From an uncultured Pseudomonadota bacterium (GTDB lineage Bacteria; Myxococcota_A; UBA796; CAJQPC01): DNA of 64,000 nucleotides. Shown here in pieces: positions 8,463 to 15,802 of the stretch; position 1 is the stretch's first letter, and the number at the start of each line of letters is the position of its first letter. Both the position numbers and the translations under genes were made by a program. Below the pieces are notes generated by a model. The model worked only from the letters and a program-made list of their open reading frames with translations. It did not search any database and was not told the origin of the DNA. Location: NCBI GenBank assembly GCA_913060515.1, contig CAJXRZ010000033.1, positions 1 through 64,000 of the forward strand, written 5' to 3'.

Positions 8463-11090
8463 TCACGGCGTGGCGCTGTACCCAGGATCGGGCTCGGCCA
8501 CCAAGGCCTCCTCCGTGCTGGCTCCGCTAGTGCCTTGGGTCTCGGCGTTCAGCTCGTTGTAGTCGAGTCGAATCCTGCCTTCTCCGCCATCTCCACCGAT
8601 GCGAATGTGGGTGGCTTCTCCCAGCCCGCCTTCAGCCGAGACCGCCCCCGAGGCCAGGGCGAGCACGTCGGCGATCAGCCAGACACTGCCGCCCGCGCCG
8701 CCCCCTGCACCATAGGTCCAGGACCCGGTGGACCAGTAGGGCGTGGTGCCCCCCACCGCGGTGATGCCGTCTGCGCCCTGGGCGTCGATCTCAAAGGCCG
8801 CGATGAACACGATGCCGGCGCCATCACCACCCGGTCCGGGGTTGGAGCTGCCCTTCCACACGCCGCCGCCGCCGGATCCGAAGAAGAGGCTGCTCAAGTC
8901 TGTGGAGCCATAGGTGTCTCCGGCGTATGGCGCGGTCGCGCTGCCACCGGTCCAGGAGTCTCCATCGGTGGCGCCGCCTGCGTACTCGCCACCACCACCG
9001 GTGATGTGCGCGCCGCCGCCGCCGTAGTTGTTGATCCAGTGGCCGTAGCTCTCGTTGTAGGCGGTGCAGACGCCGTCGCCGTCGCCGTCCCCTTCTCCGG
9101 CGTAGGACTCACCCTGGAAGGCATCGCAGTTTGAAGAGGTGCCTGTGGCCCCGCCCTCGTAGCCCAGCTCAGAGGCCTCGATCACGCCACCGCTTGCGAT
9201 GGTGACTGTACCGGTGGCCCGGAAGGCGAGCACGCCACCGGTGGATCCATCCCAGTAGTCCACGCTCAGGGTACCGGCGCTGCTCAGGTCCACATCGGTG
9301 TACTGAGGCACCCGCTGAGCGATGACGGTCTGATCCGTCAGATCGGCGTTGCTGCTCTCGCCAAAGGTCACGCTGGGGGTGCTGCTCAAGGTCACGTCGG
9401 CGCCGGAGACGCTGGCGACCTCGATGAACTCGTAGTTGCCCACGTTGGTGTAGGCGGAGTCCGAGCCGTGCAGGTTGATGATCAGCAGCTCATCCCCAGC
9501 GACGATGCCATCGGCGGTGGCATCCAGGGTCAGAACCGCTGCCGAGATGCTGTCCACGCCGTAGGCCACCGCATCGGCGTAGCTGCGTGTCCCGCTGGCG
9601 TCCGAGTTGAGGTTCGTGGAGCCCGTCACGCTCAGGGCGCCGTCGCCGCCAGAGCCCACCCAGGTGTTGTCGTCCACGGTGCCATCACAGTCGTTGTCCA
9701 GGCTGTCCAAGCGCTCCCTGGCGCCCGGGTAGACCGTATCGTCGGTGTCATCGCAGTCGGTGTCGTCGGCCACGTAGCCAGTGGGCTGATCGCACTCCAC
9801 GTCGCTGACGGAGGCATCGCCGTAGGTGTCCGAGTCGGCATCGGCGTACCAGGTGCTGGCGTCTAGCGCTGTGTCCTCGTCGATGGCGCCATCGCAGTTG
9901 TCGTCCACCGTGTTGCAGTACTCGTCGGCGCCCGGGTTGGTGCTCGCCTCGGAGTCATCACAGTCGCTGCTGTCGGCGACGTAGCCACTGGGTGCAGAGC
10001 ACGCCGAGGTGGTGAAGCTGCTGCCGCCGTAGCCGTCGGAGTCAAAGTCCAGGTAGAAGGTCGACCCATCCGTTAGGCCTGGGTCGTCATCGTCGATGTA
10101 GCCGTTGCAGTCGTTGTCGGCGCTGTCGCAGACCTCGAGCGCGGCCGGGTTGATGGCCACATCGGCGTCATCGCAGTCTCGGGCGTTGTCGACGTAGCCG
10201 CTGGGCGCATCGCAAGCGGCGGTGCTCAGGGCCGGGTCTCCGTAGCCATCGCTGTCCGCGTCCAGGTAAAAGTCGTCCGCGTCCACGGCATCGTCGTTGT
10301 CGACGGTGCCATCACAGTCGTTGTCCAGTCCATCGCAGATCTCGGTGCCATCGGGGGAGATGGAGGCGTCGGTGTCGTCACAATCGCCCGATCTGTCCTC
10401 GTAGCCAACAGGAGGCTCACAGGCCTCTAGGGTGCTCTCTCCGCCCCAGCCGTCGCCGTCGCTGTCGGCGTAGAAGACCTCCGTCACACCCTCATCCACC
10501 ACACCATCGCAGTTGTTGTCCGCCTCATCGCAGACCTCCTCCGCATCGGGATAGGTGCTGGCGTTCAGGTCGTCACAGTCGGTGTCGTCGACCACCCAAC
10601 CGGCGCCCGGGTCGCACTCATCCAGGGTGCTGGAGGCATCGCCAAAGCCGTCGGCGTCCACGTCGGCGTACCAGAGGGTGTTCAGGTCGTTGTCGACCAC
10701 CCCATCGCAGTCGTTGTCCACGTCATCGCAGCGCTCGGGTGCGCCGGGGAAGCTCTCGGGATCCAGGTCATCGCAGTCCCCACCGGCGGCCGCGTACAGG
10801 GCGCCGGGGCTCTCACAGGAGGTCAACTCGGTGCCGTCCAAGCCTGCGCCGTCGCTGTCCTTGTCCTCGTACCAGGTGGTGGCGTCGGTGGCGTCTGTAT
10901 CGATCACGCCATCACAGTTGTTGTCCACACCATCGCAGATCTCTTCGGCACCCGGGAAGATCTCGGCGTTGTCCGGGGCACAGTCCTCGTCATCGGGAAT
11001 GCCATCGCTGTCTTGATCGGAGACCAAGGTGCCAGTATCGACCGCAACATCTTTGGTGCGGCACGCGAGAGAGAGCAAGAGCAGGAACAT
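8463..11090 (-). CDS. MopE-like Asp/Cys-repeat lipoprotein with Gly-rich C-terminus
   Basis: An 875-residue lipoprotein starting MFLLLLSLAC (lipobox Cys 10). About residues 25-485 consist of seven copies of a 65-70-residue unit of the form DCDD...P.A.E.CD..DN(D/N)CDG..D, followed by an aromatic YxDxDxDGxGD stretch. This is the putative metal-binding (PF11617, MopE-type) repeat, with Asp-rich loops likely to bind Ca2+ and paired cysteines. The C-terminal 390 residues are beta-rich with long Gly-rich stretches, like a surface or adhesin domain. I chose the ATG at 11090 because it opens the lipoprotein signal; an in-frame start 11 codons upstream would spoil it. It is divergent from the S1 protease gene with 88 bp between them. 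A surface role is likely; the ligand is unknown. Confidence 0.85.
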   Translation of the reverse strand: MFLLLLSLACRTKDVAVDTGTLVSDQDSDGIPDDEDCAPDNAEIFPGAEEICDGVDNNCDGVIDTDATDATTWYEDKDSDGAGLDGTELTSCESPGALYAAAGGDCDDLDPESFPGAPERCDDVDNDCDGVVDNDLNTLWYADVDADGFGDASSTLDECDPGAGWVVDDTDCDDLNASTYPDAEEVCDEADNNCDGVVDEGVTEVFYADSDGDGWGGESTLEACEPPVGYEDRSGDCDDTDASISPDGTEICDGLDNDCDGTVDNDDAVDADDFYLDADSDGYGDPALSTAACDAPSGYVDNARDCDDADVAINPAALEVCDSADNDCNGYIDDDDPGLTDGSTFYLDFDSDGYGGSSFTTSACSAPSGYVADSSDCDDSEASTNPGADEYCNTVDDNCDGAIDEDTALDASTWYADADSDTYGDASVSDVECDQPTGYVADDTDCDDTDDTVYPGARERLDSLDNDCDGTVDDNTWVGSGGDGALSVTGSTNLNSDASGTRSYADAVAYGVDSISAAVLTLDATADGIVAGDELLIINLHGSDSAYTNVGNYEFIEVASVSGADVTLSSTPSVTFGESSNADLTDQTVIAQRVPQYTDVDLSSAGTLSVDYWDGSTGGVLAFRATGTVTIASGGVIEASELGYEGGATGTSSNCDAFQGESYAGEGDGDGDGVCTAYNESYGHWINNYGGGGAHITGGGGEYAGGATDGDSWTGGSATAPYAGDTYGSTDLSSLFFGSGGGGVWKGSSNPGPGGDGAGIVFIAAFEIDAQGADGITAVGGTTPYWSTGSWTYGAGGGAGGSVWLIADVLALASGAVSAEGGLGEATHIRIGGDGGEGRIRLDYNELNAETQGTSGASTEEALVAEPDPGYSATP
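9665..11018 (-). repeat. Seven tandem MopE-type repeat units within the CDS
   Basis: Seven coding repeats of about 200 bp, each encoding DCDD...CD..DNDCDG. Units differ in sequence but keep spacing, so this is an old protein repeat rather than a recent DNA duplication. Unit 6 has DDNCDG in place of DNDCDG. Unit 7 lacks the cysteine before the DNDCDG loop (RLDSLDNDCDG). Unit 5 reads DNDCNG. Confidence 0.85.
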
Positions 11091-11178
11091 GTGGCAGGGC
11101 CTCCGGGGCCGGAATCCTACCAATCCTCGACACAGGGGCAGAGGGAATTCGCTACGTTGCTCCCGTCAGGAGAGACCG

Positions 11179-12120
11179 ATGCTGATCCTTACAAGCCTTG
11201 CCCTCGCTCAGACCGCACCTCCTATGGTCAACGGGGAGCGCACAAGCGAGCACCCCCAGGTCGGGTCCATGTTCGCCTACTATGAGGGGTATGGCGGATC
11301 CAGCTTCTGCTCCGGGACCCTGATTCATCCCGAATGGGTCATCACGGCAGCGCACTGCATCGAGGCCGCTGAGCAGTACAAGCGCCAAGGCGTCGCGATC
11401 CTGTTCTACATGGCGCCAAGCGTCTACGAATCCGAAGGCGTCATCGGCTATGCCGAAGGCGACGATTTTGAGATGCACCCCACCTACAACGGGAACGCTC
11501 TGAACGAGTCCTGGGACCTGGGTCTGATGCACCTGGACACACCGATCACCGCCATCCCCCCAATGTCTGTGAACACCGACGACATCATGGGTTGGGAGGG
11601 CGAGATCATCACCTTCTTGGGCTACGGAATCACCAAGGACGATGGCGGCGGCGGCGGCGTAAAGCGCGTGACGACCATCCCCATCTATCAGAGCAACGAG
11701 CAAGTGCTCTACGCCTACGACCCGGTGCAGAACCTCTGCTCCGGTGACTCGGGCGGTGGTGGAATCCGCCAGGACGAGACCACAGGCGCCTGGGAGATCA
11801 TCAGCGTCAACTCCTTCGTGTATGCCGTCCAGAACGGCTCCACGTCCTGCGTGGGCGGCGGCTCCGGCTCTGCACGCGTCGACAGCGCCCTGGAGTGGAT
11901 CGAGGGCTACGTCCCCCTGGATGAGGTGGGCTTCGAGGAGCCAGCCTTGGACATGGACGACCCCATGTACATCGACACCGGGGACCCCTTGGACCCCACC
12001 GCAAACAACGTGCCGATCGAAGAGCCAGGCTTGTTGGGCTGTAGCCAGATCCCAGGCAGCAGCTCCCTCTGGTTGGCGGCGATGGCCCTGGGCGGTCTGC
12101 TCATCCGGCGGCGGGACTGA
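11179..12120 (+). CDS. Secreted S1-family (trypsin-fold) serine protease with C-terminal sorting tail
   Basis: A 313-residue secreted protease. It has a signal peptide (MLILTSLALAQ), a very short spacer (TAPP), then mature-type MVNG. The triad is intact: His in VITAAHC, Asp in WDLGLMHL, Ser in CSGDSGG. The residue at the base of the S1 pocket (chymotrypsin position 189, two before the Cys of CSGDSGG) is Asn rather than Asp, so trypsin-like Arg/Lys specificity is not expected. The C-terminus is LGCSQIPG, a membrane helix and RRRD, a MYXO-CTERM-like Cys + helix + Arg tail. AGGAG precedes the ATG by 6 bases. It is a paralogue of the five proteases at 31-37 kb and lies 11 bp before the methyltransferase gene. 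Confidence 0.9.
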   Translation: MLILTSLALAQTAPPMVNGERTSEHPQVGSMFAYYEGYGGSSFCSGTLIHPEWVITAAHCIEAAEQYKRQGVAILFYMAPSVYESEGVIGYAEGDDFEMHPTYNGNALNESWDLGLMHLDTPITAIPPMSVNTDDIMGWEGEIITFLGYGITKDDGGGGGVKRVTTIPIYQSNEQVLYAYDPVQNLCSGDSGGGGIRQDETTGAWEIISVNSFVYAVQNGSTSCVGGGSGSARVDSALEWIEGYVPLDEVGFEEPALDMDDPMYIDTGDPLDPTANNVPIEEPGLLGCSQIPGSSSLWLAAMALGGLLIRRRD

Positions 12121-12131
12121 GCCCCGAGCCC

Positions 12132-12992
12132 GTGGACCCCACACCACTGCGGGTCACCGAGCTCTTCTGCGGAATCGGAGGCTTGGCTGCGGCTCTGCCT
12201 CCTGACGCTCAGGTTCTGGCCGTAGACCAGTCTGAGCTGGCCCGCCAGAGCTACGCCCACAACTTCGGACACACCCCGAAGGCTTGGAATATCGCGGGCT
12301 TAAAGTCCATCCCCTCAAGCGATCTTCTCTGGCTCTCCCCTCCCTGCCAGCCCTACACCCAGCGCGGGGAGCAGCGCGATCTGGCGGACAAACGCTCCGC
12401 CGCACTGCTTCGCGTCTGCGCCCTGATTCCCCAGGCTCGGCCGCGCTTCGTGGGCCTGGAGAACGTGCCGCAGTTTGAGGGTTCCGAGGGCCACGCGCGC
12501 TTCTTGGACGCTCTGCAGGGCTATCAGATCTGGCAAGGGGTCCTCTGTCCAAGTCAGCTCGGCGTTCCCAACCGGCGGCGCAGGTTCTACGTGCTGGCCT
12601 CACAGGGGGGAGCGGTTCCTGAGCCCGTCTTTGCGCCTGAGAGCCTGCGCCTCAGCCTGTACCTGGACCCGCATCCAGATCCCGCCCTCTTCCTCTCAAA
12701 CGAGGACACCACACGCCTGCTCGGCGTGCTGCCCATCATCGCCCTGGACCAGAGCACCGAGACCTTCACCAGCGGCTACGGACGCAGCCTGCTCAAGGCG
12801 GGCTCCCTGCTGCGGTCGGCCGACGGCCGGGTCAGGCGCTTCTCTCCCCAGGAGATCCTGCGTCTCCACGGCTTCCCCGAAGACTTTGAGCTGGCCCCTG
12901 GGCTGGACCTTGTCAAGCAGTACAAGCTGGTCGGCAACAGCCTGAGTGTGCCGGTGGTGCGGGCTCTGCTCAAGGCCTTGGGCATCGACTAG
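12132..12992 (+). CDS. C5-cytosine methyltransferase, DNMT2 (tRNA)-like
   Basis: A 286-residue enzyme with the C5-MTase motifs in order: I (ELFCGIGGL, 10-18), IV (SPPCQP, catalytic Cys 72), VI (ENV, 110-112), VIII (GVPNRRRRFYVLA), IX (RRFSPQEILRLHGFP) and X (VGNSLSV, 267-273). The short region between VIII and IX leaves little room for a DNA target-recognition domain. It contains TFTSGYG (211-217) at the place where DNMT2 tRNA methyltransferases have CFTxxYG, and the catalytic loop SPPCQPYTQRG resembles DNMT2's SPPCQPFTR. Bacterial DNMT2 homologues (Geobacter) methylate C38 of tRNA. No restriction enzyme lies beside it. The start is a GTG with a weak ribosome site. A small DNA methyltransferase remains possible. 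Confidence 0.8.
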   Translation: MDPTPLRVTELFCGIGGLAAALPPDAQVLAVDQSELARQSYAHNFGHTPKAWNIAGLKSIPSSDLLWLSPPCQPYTQRGEQRDLADKRSAALLRVCALIPQARPRFVGLENVPQFEGSEGHARFLDALQGYQIWQGVLCPSQLGVPNRRRRFYVLASQGGAVPEPVFAPESLRLSLYLDPHPDPALFLSNEDTTRLLGVLPIIALDQSTETFTSGYGRSLLKAGSLLRSADGRVRRFSPQEILRLHGFPEDFELAPGLDLVKQYKLVGNSLSVPVVRALLKALGID

Positions 12993-13001
12993 GCGCAAGA
13001 G

Positions 13002-15416
13002 CTAGGGCTTGTTGACCAGCGCCCGAACGTCTGCCGGGGAGAGTCCTTCCGCCAAGCTTCGGGGCTCCGGAGGGTGGGTGCCCAGGGCCCGGGCCAAGGC
13101 CCGACGTCCCAGCCAAGCCAGGGTGCGCCAGCCGTTGTTGCCCGCCTCGATGACCACCGCGTTCGCCCGGCTCTGGGCCTCGGGACGGTCCCCAGCCTCC
13201 AGAGCCGCTTGGGCCAGCTGAAGCTGGATGCGCAGGCGCAGCAGCGTTGGGGCCAGGTCCAGAACCGCGTGGGAGCGCTGCAGGGCCTTCTCATAGCCGC
13301 GAAGGTCTCCGATGCGCGCAGCACAGCGGGCCTGAATGGCGGCGGCCAGAGCCGACTCCACTGGACCAATGGGCGCCTCTACCCGGTTCAAGGCCCGGCC
13401 CACCCGGTCCAGGGCTGAGCTAGCCGCGGCCCGGGAGTCCGGGCGCTTGTCCAGGGTGGCCACGGCACGCCAGAGATGCGCGACGCGGCGGTCATGGGGG
13501 CGCTCCTGGGCGCGCGCCAAGGCCACAGCGTCCGCCAGGCGGGCCTCTGCCAGACGCATCTGACCTTGCTCCAGCAGCATCAGACCCATGCCGGCTTGAA
13601 GGTCCATCTCCAAGCCCGGGTTTCGCTCGGCACGCGAGCTCTTGATCAGCGCCTCACAGGCCCGCCGCGCGCCGGCAAGCACCCCCGAGAGGTGCAGGTC
13701 CATGGCCCGGTTCAGGCGCTGGCCGGGCTCCTGCTCGCCGTGCTCGGGACGGGTGGGCGCATCCTCGGCCCGCGCATCTCCGCAAGCCACGCGGTGGTGG
13801 TGGGCCTCGAAGTGCATCCCGCGGTCTTCCAGAGCCAAGGCCGCCCGCCGGTGCATGGCGTTCAGATCCGGCAGGGCCTGGAGTGCCGCGCGCCGAACGA
13901 GCTGTCCAACGGGGGCGCTCTTGGAGGCGTGGGTCCGAAGCAGGCCCTCCTCTTCCAAGAACATCAAGGAGTCACCGGATGGGACCTGGGCCACTTCTTC
14001 GATGAGCTCCCGGTCCGGGGGCTGGCGCAGAATGCAGACCGCGCACAGCACGTCGAGCGCCTCCAAGGGCAACTCTTCGACCGCCTCGATCAAGCGGCCA
14101 GGCGGCTCCAGGGGCACCGGAAGATTCAAGATCTTGCCTTCGCGGTGCTCGGCCAGGGTGGCCAAGAGCCAGGCCGGGTGTCCGCCCGTTTCCCGGAAAA
14201 GCCGCTCGGCCACCAGGTGTGGCTCAGGGGTGTCCGGTCCCATGGACACCACCGTTCGACGAAGGTCCGCGGGGCCAACAGGCTCCAGGATGATGCGCAC
14301 GGTCTGGACATCGTCCGGCAGGCGGAAGCGCGTCGCGATCGCCATGACCTCGCCGGCGCGCATGCGTCTCAAGCCGGCCGTCAGCGTGGGCTTGTCCCGA
14401 GCCACCAGGAGCGGAACCCCCAAGGTGCCAGCCAGCTCCTCGGCCACCTCCAGTAGCCAGGAGCGACCGGATCCGGACACGCCCACCGACTGGATGGCGA
14501 CGGAGCGGCCTTGCTTGACCTGTTGCAAGGCCTCACGCACCGCGTCGACGTAGCGCTGCCGCCCTGCCAGAGGTGGAGGGGCCTTGGCACCGCCGGTGGC
14601 CTGGAGCGCTCGCTTGGCCTCGCGTGCGTTGGCCGGCCGGTCTTTGGCCTTCTTGGCCATCAACTTGAGGATGGCCAGCTCCAGAGCCGGCGGCACGCTG
14701 GGGTCAATGGCACTTGGTTGGGGGATGGGCTCGTGCAGGTGGGCGTAGACCACCTTGTCCCGCTCGCGCTTGGGGTAGGGCGGCTGACCAGTGAGCAGCG
14801 CGAAGAGGGTGCAGCCCAGGCCGTAGAGATCCGAGCGCCCATCTACCGCCTCTCCACGGAGCTGCTCCGGGGCGCAGTAGTTGGTCGTGCCGATCAGGGT
14901 GCCCGCCCGGGTGCGCTCTTGCTCCTCGGGGTCCCGGATCACGCCAAAGTCGGAGAGCGCCACCCGACCGTTGGACTCCAGCAGCACATTGGAAGGCTTG
15001 ACGTCCCGGTGCACAATGTCGGCGTCATGCACCACCGCCAGGGCATCACAGAGGGCGACACCGATTCGCTGGGTCTCTCGATAGCGCTCGTGCGCCGGCC
15101 GCAACCGCAGCTTGTCGGCATACACAAAGAGGTCCTGGCCCTCGATGTACTCGATGACCATGTAGGGCCGGCCTTCGTGGTGACCGTCGTCGATGTAGCG
15201 CACGATGTTGGGGTGCTTGAGGCGCTTGAGCGCCCGGATCTCCCCGGCGAAGCGATGGGCCACCCGGCCGCTGCCCTTGTCCAGCCACTTGACCGCGACC
15301 TCGACCCCGCGAGGGTCCACGGCCAGGTACACCGCCGCCATGCCGCCCTGGCCCAAGAGGCGCAGTGGCAGGTAGGGGCCGATGGCCTCTGGGAAGGTGC
15401 TCGTTTGCTCTGACAT
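13002..15416 (-). CDS. Ser/Thr protein kinase fused to degenerate NTPase and TPR-like repeats
   Basis: An 804-residue cytoplasmic protein. The kinase domain (about 13-275) is complete: glycine loop LLGQGGMAAVY, VAVKWL lysine, HRDVKPSNVLL, DFG and APEQL. A P-loop-like region follows (GVSGSGRSW) in which the Walker A lysine is Arg. I cannot find a clear Walker B, and the NTPase part is short, so it is probably inactive. The C-terminal third is helical Ala/Arg/Leu-rich sequence with TPR spacing. It is one of four such kinases in the window and the shortest. It is convergent with the methyltransferase gene. Kinases of this layout are abundant in myxobacteria; targets are unknown. Confidence 0.88.
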   Translation of the reverse strand: MSEQTSTFPEAIGPYLPLRLLGQGGMAAVYLAVDPRGVEVAVKWLDKGSGRVAHRFAGEIRALKRLKHPNIVRYIDDGHHEGRPYMVIEYIEGQDLFVYADKLRLRPAHERYRETQRIGVALCDALAVVHDADIVHRDVKPSNVLLESNGRVALSDFGVIRDPEEQERTRAGTLIGTTNYCAPEQLRGEAVDGRSDLYGLGCTLFALLTGQPPYPKRERDKVVYAHLHEPIPQPSAIDPSVPPALELAILKLMAKKAKDRPANAREAKRALQATGGAKAPPPLAGRQRYVDAVREALQQVKQGRSVAIQSVGVSGSGRSWLLEVAEELAGTLGVPLLVARDKPTLTAGLRRMRAGEVMAIATRFRLPDDVQTVRIILEPVGPADLRRTVVSMGPDTPEPHLVAERLFRETGGHPAWLLATLAEHREGKILNLPVPLEPPGRLIEAVEELPLEALDVLCAVCILRQPPDRELIEEVAQVPSGDSLMFLEEEGLLRTHASKSAPVGQLVRRAALQALPDLNAMHRRAALALEDRGMHFEAHHHRVACGDARAEDAPTRPEHGEQEPGQRLNRAMDLHLSGVLAGARRACEALIKSSRAERNPGLEMDLQAGMGLMLLEQGQMRLAEARLADAVALARAQERPHDRRVAHLWRAVATLDKRPDSRAAASSALDRVGRALNRVEAPIGPVESALAAAIQARCAARIGDLRGYEKALQRSHAVLDLAPTLLRLRIQLQLAQAALEAGDRPEAQSRANAVVIEAGNNGWRTLAWLGRRALARALGTHPPEPRSLAEGLSPADVRALVNKP

Positions 15417-15802
15417 TGGCCCCGGAGTCTATTCGGAAGGGTGGCCAAGCGGGGACAAGGAACAGAACCGTGACCGGAGCTGCCCCAGGATGCTGAACCG
15501 AGCAACTTGCCCAAGGTGTCGACAAGGCCCGCGACACCTCATAGGTTCTGCGTGGGTTGAGTCTTCGGATTCCCCAGAGCTGGCCCTCTTGCCCCCCCAT
15601 GGGGGTCAGCTCACCCTTCCGGGCCCTCAGCGCGCCACAGCCCGCAACACCAGCGTGCTGCCACGCACGCTTCTCCTGTTCTGCAACCAGGACAAACTCG
15701 CCGCGTCCACCCGCAAAAGCCCGCGGACATCCTGCAAGCAAACAGGCAGAAGAAACACGCTAAGACGCCTTCAGAGCAGAAGAAACGCGCCACAGAATCT
15801 CA
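15417..15802. other. 386-bp intergenic region between two kinase genes
   Basis: No credible gene. It separates the stop of the 1136-residue kinase from the start of the 804-residue kinase, so it should contain the promoter of the latter. I see a 12-bp palindrome CCCCCATGGGGG (15594-15605) and a pair of direct repeats near the kinase stop. No -35/-10 pair stands out. Confidence 0.5.
15746..15790. repeat. Two 15-bp direct repeats spaced 30 bp
   Basis: GCAGAAGAAACACGC (15746-15760) and GCAGAAGAAACGCGC (15776-15790) differ at one base and repeat at exactly 30 bp, about three helical turns. They lie just past the upstream kinase's stop and about 330-375 bp ahead of the next kinase start. Same-face spacing would suit a regulator binding site, but there is no other support. 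Confidence 0.35.

Noticed and set aside
12132-12992. Restriction-modification system
   Set aside because: There is no endonuclease gene nearby, and the methyltransferase looks DNMT2-like.
15431-15500. tRNA-like stretch (GGTGGCCAAGCGG)
   Set aside because: Resembles a D-arm, but there is no anticodon arm, T-loop GTTCRA or acceptor pairing.
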